Origin: an uncultured Planctomycetota bacterium
GTDB lineage: Bacteria > Planctomycetota > Phycisphaerae > UBA1845 > Fen-1342
NCBI GenBank assembly: GCA_900696525.1
Contig: CAADGL010000012.1
Coordinates: forward strand, 620,001-684,000
DNA: 64,000 nucleotides
Direction: 5' to 3'
Shown: in pieces, positions 58,031-64,000 of the stretch
Position numbering within the stretch: position 1 is the stretch's first letter
Layout: each line of letters starts with the position of its first letter
Translations under genes and position numbers: made by a program
Notes under the pieces: model-generated
What the model saw: only the letters and a program-made list of their open reading frames with translations
What the model was told of the DNA's origin: nothing
Database searches by the model: none

Positions 58031-60247
58031 TCAGCGTGAGGGGGCCGCGGCGGCGTCGTCCTTCTTGGCGATGATCTGCCGCGGCCAGGGCAGGTTGGCC
58101 GCGAGCTTGACGCGCAGTTGCAGGACCGCGGTTTCGAGCTGCGGGTCGGCGTCGGGCGCGGTGTACGGGGCGCTCTGAAGCAGCGTGATGTCATCCTCGC
58201 TGAGCAGATCGTCACCTTGCTCCTGCTCGCTGAGGGCCAGGTCGGAGCGGGTCCCCGTCTTGCCGTCCGCGGCGTCGTCGGCCTCCTCCTTCGGCTCGAT
58301 CTTTACGCCCGACGTCTGGCGGTCGTTCCTGATGACGAAGGCGCGCGTCTCGCGCTCCAGCACCTTGCGGAACTCGATCGGCGTCAGCTCGATGGTCCAG
58401 TCCGGCGTCACGCCCCAGGTCTCGGCGCCGGGCGCCTTGTGCGGCGTGCGGCCGCTGGGCAGGTGATACAGGGCGGTCGTGAGTTTCAGCCGCGCGTCGT
58501 TGGCCACCTGGAGCACGCGTTGCACGCTGCCCTTGCCGAAGGTGCGCTCACCGAGCACAACGGCGCGCCGGTTGTGATCCTGCAAGGCGCCGGCGACGAT
58601 CTCCGACGCGCTGGCGCTGCCCTCGTTCACAAGGACCACCAGTGGCAGGTCGGCGTACGGCGCATTGCCAGGCACCTCGAGATGCTGGCGCCGTTCGATG
58701 CGCCCCGCAGTCGCGACGACCTCGCCTTTCTCCAGGAACATCCCCACGATGTTCACCGCAACGTCGAGCAGGCCGCCCGGATTGTGCCGCAGGTCGAGCA
58801 CCAGGCCGCGCATCCCCTGCTTGCTGGCTTCGGCCAGCGCCCGCTCCAGCTCGCGATGCGAATCCGGGTTGAAGCCCGTCAGCCGGATGTAGGCGATCCC
58901 CGCGTCGGCGTCGAGCATGAAGTTCCAGGCGTTCGCGCCCTCCGCGCGGCTCACGCCGCGGACCGTCGTCAACTGGATTCGCCGGCGGACCAGCGGAAAG
59001 TCGAAGCGATCCTTGGTCTCCGGGCGATAGATCGTGAGTGTCACGGTGGTGCCCGGCTCGCCGGTGATATTGTCCACCGCGTCGTCCGTCGTCCAGTTCT
59101 TGGTCGACTCGCCATTGACGGCGAAGATCAGGTCGTTCGGACGGATCCCGGCCTCAAGGGCCGGCGAGTCCTCCAGCGGCGTCACGACCTTCAGCCGCGA
59201 CGTGCTCTCGTCGATCCCGAGCTGGATGCCCACGCCGCAGAAGTTGCCGATCATCCGCTTGTCGAAATCGGCGGCGTCCGCGGGCCAGACGACCGAGGTG
59301 AAGTCGTCGAGCTCGCCCAGCGCGCCTTCGAGGAATTCGACGACCAGCAGCGCCTGGGGCAGGGACACGCTGGATTTGTTCAGCTCGCGCAGGTCGCCGA
59401 ACAGCGCCATCAGGCCGCGAGCGCCGAACGCCCGGTCGCCGTGCATCTTCTGCCGCAGGCGCTCCAGCCCGGCCAGAAAGTGCTCGCGCAGGTCGGGGTT
59501 GGCGACGCCGTCGAAGACCGTCTGAAGCTTGGTGGTGTTGCACAGGGCGCCGAGCTGGTCCAGCGCGCCATCGCCCATCCTCACGAAGTCGGGCTTCTCG
59601 TAGTAGTTGTCGTCAACGGCGCGGATCACGCGATCCAGGATGTAGGGGCTGACCCCCTTCATCCGCTCATCCACCGCGTGCTTGTCCTTGTAGACGAGCT
59701 CCAGCCGCCAGTGCCGCGCCGCGCGCTTCAGCATCTTTGTGAGCTGCTGGTCGTCCGGCCAGATGCGGCTCAGCCGGCTGTAGTACGCCCACGCGTTCGT
59801 CCACTTGCCGCGCTGCTCGCACTCGGCCGCCAGCGCCAGCCCCTTGCTGCGCAGCCGCCCCAGCCACGCCTCGCCGCGCAGCGCCGCCTTGTCCTCCGCG
59901 TACGCCAGCGCCTGCGAGGCGAAGCTCAGCGCCAGGTAGACCCGGCCGCCATCGTCCGCCTTGTGCGCCTGATCCACGTTCCAGGCCAGCGCGCTTGAGC
60001 GCAGCTCGCTGCGCGTCTTCACCGTCTCGCCGAACTGCTTCAGCCAGGTGTCGACCCGCTGCGCTTCGGCGCTGGCCGCCTCCGGGCCCAGCAGACCCGC
60101 CAGCTTCTCGCGGCCACCCTGGTAGTCGCCACGCAGGATCGCCGCGTAGACGTTGTCCAGCGTCTCCTGGGCTCGAAGGTCGGCGCCCAGCACTCCCAGC
60201 AGCAGCCACGCGGCCACGTAGCGCGTGGGTCGGCAGTACGATGACAT
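58031..60247 (-). CDS. S41-family C-terminal processing peptidase with PDZ domain
   Basis: 738 residues from the ATG at 60247, with GGAAAGGAAG upstream. A signal peptide (YVAAWLLLGVLGADLRAQ) is followed by a long helical N-terminal region (about 25-300). A PDZ domain follows (VGIQLGIDESTSRLKVVTPL, then IRPNDLIFAVNGEST), then the peptidase core: GLVLDLRHNPGGLLDVAVNI, VLVNEGSASASEIVAGALQD with the nucleophile Ser, and ERTFGKGSVQR with the general-base Lys. It cleaves near C-termini of envelope proteins. The last ~100 residues are charged. It is longer than typical CtpA because of the N-terminal region, which may be TPR-like. Confidence 0.92.
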   Translation of the reverse strand: MSSYCRPTRYVAAWLLLGVLGADLRAQETLDNVYAAILRGDYQGGREKLAGLLGPEAASAEAQRVDTWLKQFGETVKTRSELRSSALAWNVDQAHKADDGGRVYLALSFASQALAYAEDKAALRGEAWLGRLRSKGLALAAECEQRGKWTNAWAYYSRLSRIWPDDQQLTKMLKRAARHWRLELVYKDKHAVDERMKGVSPYILDRVIRAVDDNYYEKPDFVRMGDGALDQLGALCNTTKLQTVFDGVANPDLREHFLAGLERLRQKMHGDRAFGARGLMALFGDLRELNKSSVSLPQALLVVEFLEGALGELDDFTSVVWPADAADFDKRMIGNFCGVGIQLGIDESTSRLKVVTPLEDSPALEAGIRPNDLIFAVNGESTKNWTTDDAVDNITGEPGTTVTLTIYRPETKDRFDFPLVRRRIQLTTVRGVSRAEGANAWNFMLDADAGIAYIRLTGFNPDSHRELERALAEASKQGMRGLVLDLRHNPGGLLDVAVNIVGMFLEKGEVVATAGRIERRQHLEVPGNAPYADLPLVVLVNEGSASASEIVAGALQDHNRRAVVLGERTFGKGSVQRVLQVANDARLKLTTALYHLPSGRTPHKAPGAETWGVTPDWTIELTPIEFRKVLERETRAFVIRNDRQTSGVKIEPKEEADDAADGKTGTRSDLALSEQEQGDDLLSEDDITLLQSAPYTAPDADPQLETAVLQLRVKLAANLPWPRQIIAKKDDAAAAPSR

Positions 60248-60313
60248 TCGGTCTTCCTTTCCCGTGCCAGACTCCCACGCCGATCGCGGGCGCGGCCCCC
60301 GGGTTGACTTCAC

Positions 60314-60348
60314 ATTATACGACGCGTCAGGTGACGCGGTTACGTCAA
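60314..60348 (-). promoter_or_regulatory. Promoter-like region of the S41 peptidase gene with a 16-bp palindrome
   Basis: On the minus strand, a perfect -10 TATAAT (60319-60314) lies 67 bases before the start codon. Between it and TTGACG (60348-60343) is the palindrome CGCGTCACCTGACGCG (60338-60323; 7-bp arms, two-base centre). The 23-base gap between TTGACG and TATAAT is longer than usual. Either another -35 is used or a regulator bound at the palindrome remodels the spacing. Confidence 0.5.
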
Positions 60349-60483
60349 GTTGTTGGTCGGAATCGCAGCGCCCCCGTGACCCGCGGCGCCCCGCGGCGTC
60401 AGGAGGCCCGAGCGGCCCAGCGGTCTTTTATCGGCGTTCACGCCGTCTCTGCGACGGAGTTGCCCTCCCCGCCCGAACGCCGC

Positions 60484-61089
60484 ATGATGGAGCGCATGGC
60501 GCCGGCGTGTATATCGTCGAATCCGTTCGCGCGATCGTCCAGTCGGGGGGCGTCGCCGCTGATCGGGATCGACCCGGGCTTGCAGCGCACGGGTTACGCC
60601 GTCGTGCGCCCCCGCGGGTGCGAGGCAGAGCTGGTCGAGGCCGGCGTGGTGCGACTCGGGGCCGGGCTGCCGCTCGAGGCACGCCTGGCGGAGCTCGAGC
60701 GCGGGCTCGACGAGCTGATCTCGTCCACCCAGCCGGACTGCCTCGTCTGCGAAGAGCTCTATGCGCACTATCGCCACCCGCGCACGGCGATTCTGATGGC
60801 GCATGCCCGCGGCGTGGTGCTCGCCCTGGCGGCGCGACGCGGACTGGAGGTCTGCGGTGTGGCCGCAACGCAGGTCAAGAAGCTGCTCACGGGCAGCGGC
60901 CGCGCCGGCAAGGCCCAGATGCAACGGGCCATCACCGCCGCCCTGCACCTCGATCGTCCGCCCGAGCCGCACGACGTCTCCGACGCCATCGCGATCGCAC
61001 TTTGCGGACAACGGCTGCGCGCGGCCCGCCGGCGCCTCGCGAGCGACGCTTCGACCGGCCGCACCGGCCCCAACAGGAGGCCGGCATGA
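60484..61089 (+). CDS. ruvC: Holliday junction resolvase RuvC
   Basis: 201 residues from the first of three nearby ATGs (60484, 60487, 60496). Homology begins at LIGIDPGLQRTGYAVV, about 25 residues in, so the N-terminus is longer than usual whichever start is used. Catalytic acidic residues are present: Asp30 (GIDPG), the Glu pair in CEELYAHYRHP, and HDVSDAIAIALCG near the end. It resolves Holliday junctions with RuvAB. The stop overlaps the ruvA start as ATGA. Confidence 0.93.
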   Translation: MMERMAPACISSNPFARSSSRGASPLIGIDPGLQRTGYAVVRPRGCEAELVEAGVVRLGAGLPLEARLAELERGLDELISSTQPDCLVCEELYAHYRHPRTAILMAHARGVVLALAARRGLEVCGVAATQVKKLLTGSGRAGKAQMQRAITAALHLDRPPEPHDVSDAIAIALCGQRLRAARRRLASDASTGRTGPNRRPA

Positions 61090-61721
61090 TCGCGCGCATC
61101 GCCGGGCGGCTCGTCGAACTGACGCCGGGCGGCTCGGCCTGCATCGAGACCGGCGGCGGCCTGACGTACGAGGTGCTGGTTCCATCAGCCGCGGTGGCGG
61201 CGCTGACGCTGCAACTGGGGCAGGTCGTGGCGCTCTCGACGCTGCAATACTTTGAAGGCAACATCGCCTCGGGGAACCTGGTGCCACGGCTGCTGGGCTT
61301 CCTGACGCCCGCCGACCGGGCCTTCTTCCAGGAGTTCACGAAGGTCCGCGGGATCAGCCTGCGGCGCGGGCTGCGGGCGATGAGCCTTCCCGCGGCGCAG
61401 CTGGCGGCCGCGATCGAAAGCGGTGACGAGCGGTTGCTGTCGTCGTTGCCGGAGATCGGCAAGAAGACCGCAGCCCAGATCGTCGCCGACCTGCGCGGCA
61501 AGCTCGGGGAATTCGCCGGCGCGGCGGCCGGCGGGCCGACGCCGGTCGCCGCGGAGTGGACGGGCGTGCGGCGCGTGGCGCTGGAGATCCTGGTTCAGTG
61601 GGGCGACCGCCGCGCCGACGCGCAGCGCTGGATCGCCGCGGCGCTGGAGGAAGTGCCCGACCTGCGCGAGCCGGAGGAGATCGTGCGGGCGGCGTATCGC
61701 GTGAAGAACCGGGTGGGGTGA
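61086..61721 (+). CDS. ruvA: Holliday junction branch-migration protein RuvA, with divergent first HhH motif
   Basis: 211 residues. The N-terminal OB domain begins MIARIAGRLVELTPGGSACI. Of the two helix-hairpin-helix motifs, the second is normal (SLPEIGKKTAAQIVADLRGK). The first, normally GVGPK-type, reads KVRGISLRRGLRAMS. The C-terminal RuvB-binding domain (about 150-211, RRVALEILVQWG) is present. It starts inside the ruvC stop (ATGA). No ruvB follows; the next gene is on the other strand. Confidence 0.9.
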   Translation: MIARIAGRLVELTPGGSACIETGGGLTYEVLVPSAAVAALTLQLGQVVALSTLQYFEGNIASGNLVPRLLGFLTPADRAFFQEFTKVRGISLRRGLRAMSLPAAQLAAAIESGDERLLSSLPEIGKKTAAQIVADLRGKLGEFAGAAAGGPTPVAAEWTGVRRVALEILVQWGDRRADAQRWIAAALEEVPDLREPEEIVRAAYRVKNRVG

Positions 61722-61756
61722 AGCCGCGGCGCCGGGGCGCGGCCGCCGCCTCGCGC

Positions 61757-62140
61757 TTAGCCGATGCGCTGGCCGTGGGAGAATTCGATCGTGTTCCCGT
61801 CGGGGTCGCGCAGCGCGCAATAGTAGCCGACGATCGGACCGGCGTCGCGCGGCGGCCAGTGCTGCGTCGCCGGTTCAGCGGCCGCCAGGGCGTAGACTTC
61901 GTCCACCTCGTCGCGGCGATCGACGGCGATGCCGATATGCTGCCAGGGGGGCTGCTCGTTTCGCTCGTAGGGCGCGTGCAGCAGCACGATGACGAATTGC
62001 GGCGGCTCGGTCCACGCCAGCCAGACGACGCGGAAGTCCTCGGTGCGGTCGTGCACGACGTGCAGGCCGCAGTAGCGGCGGTAGAAGGCGATCGAGCGCT
62101 CGATGTCGCGCACCTGAAGCGCGACGTGGGTGCATTTCAT
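61757..62140 (-). CDS. VOC/glyoxalase-fold protein
   Basis: 127 residues: MKCTHVALQVRDIERSIAFY, then CGLHVVHDR, WQHIGIAVDRRDEVDEVY, and ALRDPDGNTIEFSHG at the end. This is a complete pair of beta-alpha-beta-beta-beta modules. His5, His in WQHIG and Glu in NTIEF are placed as metal ligands. The substrate is unknown; lactoylglutathione lyase-like and resistance-type relatives both fit. It starts 41 bases after the epimerase gene ends, so the two could be cotranscribed. Confidence 0.82.
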   Translation of the reverse strand: MKCTHVALQVRDIERSIAFYRRYCGLHVVHDRTEDFRVVWLAWTEPPQFVIVLLHAPYERNEQPPWQHIGIAVDRRDEVDEVYALAAAEPATQHWPPRDAGPIVGYYCALRDPDGNTIEFSHGQRIG

Positions 62141-62181
62141 GTTGCGCGGCGCTCCGGTCGTTCGGCGCGGCCCCCGTCGGC

Positions 62182-63237
62182 TCAGGCCGAAGCCGACTGC
62201 GCTACGGGCAGCTTGGCCGGCCCGGCGGCGCGCTCCTGCTCCAGGTACCAGCGCACCGTCAGCGGCACGCCCACGTCGTAGGTGATCGTGGGCTTCCAGC
62301 CCAGCATGCGGCGGGCCTTCTCGGCCGAGAAGAACGAGCGCCGGCCCATCAGCCACACGGCATAGCGCGTGATGAACGGCGGCCGCGTCGTGCCCAGCGC
62401 GTGGCCGAGGCATTCGAGCAGCAGGCCGGCCGCGTACGCCAGCCGGTACGGCACGCGGCGTGTGACGCGCGGGGCCCCGAGCGCGTCGGCCAGCAGATCG
62501 AAATACCGCTGCTGCGTGATGTCGCCGTCGTTCGAGGCGTTGAACGCCTCGCCCGCCGCCGCCGGCGAATCCGCCGCCAGGATCGCGGCCTCGGCGACGT
62601 TTCCGGCGTAGACGACGTTGAGGCGATTGTCACCGCGGCCGAGGATCTTGGCCCGTCCGGCGCGGATCATGCCGGCGAGGCGCGCGATGGTGGCCCGGTC
62701 GCGGGGGCCGTAAATCCAGGCGGGACGGATCACCGTGACGTCGATGCGCTTGTTGCGGTGCGCCTCCCAGACGATGCGCTCGGCCTCGCACTTCGACTTG
62801 CTGTAGTAGGCCCAGCGATACAGCCCGTAGCCCAGCTCCCAGCTCTCGTCGACCGTCACGTCGCGCGTGTGGTAGCCATAGGTGCTGATCGAGCTGATGT
62901 GAACGAAACGCCGCACCCCCGCCTCGACCGCCGCCTCCACGAGGTGGCGCGTGCCGTCGATCGTGATCCGCTGGAAGTCTTCCCACGGCCCCCAGTCGCC
63001 CACCTTCGCCGCCGAGTGATAGACCACGTCGACGCCCCGGCAGGCGGCCCTCAGCGAGCCGGGCTCGGTCACGTCGCCCTCGCAGAACTCCACCCCCTGC
63101 GTCTTCAACCACGTCCGGTCGCTGTCACGCCGCACCAGCACGCGCACCGGGCGCCCGGCGGCGCGCAGCTTCTCGACGATGTGGCTGCCCAGCAGCCCCG
63201 ACGCGCCCGTCACCAGGTTCATCCCGTCCCCCTTCAT
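62182..63237 (-). CDS. NAD-dependent epimerase/dehydratase (extended SDR, 3-beta-HSD-like)
   Basis: 351 residues. Rossmann motif VTGASGLLGSHIVEKL; GDVTEPGSL; then YHSAAKVGDWG, SSISTYGYH, and the catalytic YYSKSKCEAE (YxxxK), followed by VIRPAWIYGPRD. The C-terminal part has two hydrophobic segments (PYRLAYAAGLLLECLGHALG) like sterol dehydrogenase or DFR-like relatives. The ATG at 63237 overlaps the transketolase stop as ATGA; the ATG at 63222 has AAGGGGG upstream and would remove five residues. The substrate is unknown; a nucleotide-sugar or a steroid/terpenoid alcohol are both possible. Confidence 0.88.
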   Translation of the reverse strand: MKGDGMNLVTGASGLLGSHIVEKLRAAGRPVRVLVRRDSDRTWLKTQGVEFCEGDVTEPGSLRAACRGVDVVYHSAAKVGDWGPWEDFQRITIDGTRHLVEAAVEAGVRRFVHISSISTYGYHTRDVTVDESWELGYGLYRWAYYSKSKCEAERIVWEAHRNKRIDVTVIRPAWIYGPRDRATIARLAGMIRAGRAKILGRGDNRLNVVYAGNVAEAAILAADSPAAAGEAFNASNDGDITQQRYFDLLADALGAPRVTRRVPYRLAYAAGLLLECLGHALGTTRPPFITRYAVWLMGRRSFFSAEKARRMLGWKPTITYDVGVPLTVRWYLEQERAAGPAKLPVAQSASA

Positions 63238-64000
63238 GCCGGTCGCCGAAGCAGCGCCAGCGCCTGGTCGGCGATCTGTCTCGCCCCGACGCCGCAGTAA
63301 TCCAGAATCTCCTCGGGCGTGCGCGCGCTCTTGGGCATCCGCTGGCAGAACAGGTTGGCGACGCGCAGGTCGCCGTGCGCCGCCGCGATTGCCGACACCG
63401 CCGCCCCGAGCCCGCCGCCGTAGTTGTCCTCGACGACCAGCGCGCGCCGGCCGGTCTTGCGCAGCGTATCGGCCAGACGGACGGCGTCGGTGGGCAGGCA
63501 GTAGACGTCGACGAGGGCGGCGCGGCGGCCCTGTCGCGCGAGCATCTCAACCGCCTGGCGGGCGACGTGGACCATGTAGCCGCCGGAGATGATCGCCAGG
63601 TCGTCGCCCTGGGCCAGCACGTTGAATCCGCGCGGCTCGAAGACCGCGTCGTGCGGGTAGAGCAGCGGCACGTCCGGGCGATGCGTCCGCATGTAGCACA
63701 TTCCGCCGTGGATCGTCAGCAGCCGCGTGCAGTGATAGGCGGCGACGGCGTCGGCGGGCTGATAGAGCCAGCACTGCGGGCTCTGGCGGTCGTCGCCGCG
63801 GACCGACGCGAGCGAATGAAAATAGGCGACGTCGAGCAGCGACATCTGGCTGGGGCCGTCGGCGGCAAGGGAGATGCCGCTGTGCGAGCCGACGATTTTC
63901 AGGTTGGCGCGTGAGATGTTCGCCATCTCGATCTGGTCGTACGCCCGGGCGACGAACTTCGAGAACGTGTTCACGAACGGCACGAAGCCCGCCGCGGACA
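63234..64000 (-). CDS. Transketolase, C-terminal part (5' end outside window)
   Basis: The frame is open to the right edge; the visible 255 codons read SAAGFVPFVNTFSKFVARAY at their start. They contain the Pyr-binding domain (ANLKIVGSHSGISLAADGPS) and the C-terminal domain (LAIISGGYMVHVARQAVEML, VVEDNYGGGLGAAVSAIAA). GTG at 63983 is an internal codon. It could be the C-terminal half of a full transketolase or a separate TktB-like subunit of a split enzyme; the window cannot tell. It is coupled by ATGA to the epimerase gene. Confidence 0.88.
   Translation of the reverse strand, partial: SAAGFVPFVNTFSKFVARAYDQIEMANISRANLKIVGSHSGISLAADGPSQMSLLDVAYFHSLASVRGDDRQSPQCWLYQPADAVAAYHCTRLLTIHGGMCYMRTHRPDVPLLYPHDAVFEPRGFNVLAQGDDLAIISGGYMVHVARQAVEMLARQGRRAALVDVYCLPTDAVRLADTLRKTGRRALVVEDNYGGGLGAAVSAIAAAHGDLRVANLFCQRMPKSARTPEEILDYCGVGARQIADQALALLRRPA

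Noticed and set aside
58118..59998. 626-codon plus-strand frame opposite the S41 peptidase
   Set aside because: It has no domain, while the minus-strand peptidase has complete active-site motifs.

Overview
The window is GC-rich and densely coded, and reads as a planctomycete chromosome, probably near the Phycisphaerae. The lineage call is inference. It rests on a DUF1549/DUF1553 cytochrome-c protein followed by a TAT-exported DUF1501 protein, a DUF2231 plus cytochrome membrane protein, a PEP-CTERM protein, a secreted protein with a C-terminal dockerin-like EF-loop tail, and long-form serine acetyltransferase. Lipoproteins, a TolC-family protein and a KdsD-type isomerase indicate a diderm envelope. 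GTG and TTG starts are common. Almost every real gene carries long antisense reading frames, which I treat as shadows. No integrase, transposase, CRISPR array or rRNA was seen; there is one tRNA (Gly-TCC).

Layout, left to right. 1-2.5 kb: the end of a secreted metzincin-type protease and a LacI-family regulator. 2.8-9.1 kb: a plus-strand run hpf, ptsN, ptsH, ptsI, a DUF2344/TIGR03936 protein and RNase E/G. This joins a permease-less regulatory phosphotransfer chain to ribosome and RNA control. 9.2-11.5 kb: cysE and a convergent radical-SAM protein. 11.7-20.5 kb: plus-strand planctomycete proteins (DUF1549/1553, DUF1501, DUF2231-cytochrome-LRR), a purple-acid-phosphatase-like enzyme and ferritin. 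20.5-21.1 kb: a non-coding block of short repeats with 39-bp inverted arms. 21.1-29 kb: sppA, a 31-residue membrane peptide, a sugar-phosphate transferase, tRNA-Gly, priA and an RlmI-like methyltransferase.

29-33.8 kb: three multihaem c-type cytochrome genes around a divergent promoter region (a nine-site lipoprotein on one side; an eight-site cytochrome fused to a b-type membrane domain and a three-site anchored cytochrome on the other). All three contain non-standard haem motifs. This is the best candidate in the window for an undescribed system, probably membrane electron transfer. 33.9-36.6 kb: an orphan FecCD permease, free-methionine sulfoxide reductase and hutI. 36.7-50.8 kb: a long minus-strand run, read from the high-coordinate end: a membrane protein, infB, ylxP, rbfA, an HhH-GPD-like protein, a large TPR protein, kdsD, a TolC-family lipoprotein and a TMTC-like membrane protein whose 5' end seems to lack one base. 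50.9-64 kb: gpmI, nrnA, a PEP-CTERM protein, a sigma-70 factor, the dockerin-tailed secreted protein, an S41 protease, ruvC-ruvA, a VOC protein, an NAD-dependent epimerase and the C-terminal part of a transketolase that runs off the right edge.

Two expression styles are visible. Many genes have good ribosome-binding sites or 4-base stop/start overlaps. A few (nrnA, the RlmI-like gene, the FecCD gene, perhaps the DUF1549 gene) have a -10-like hexamer only 6-9 bases before the start codon, which suggests leaderless mRNAs.
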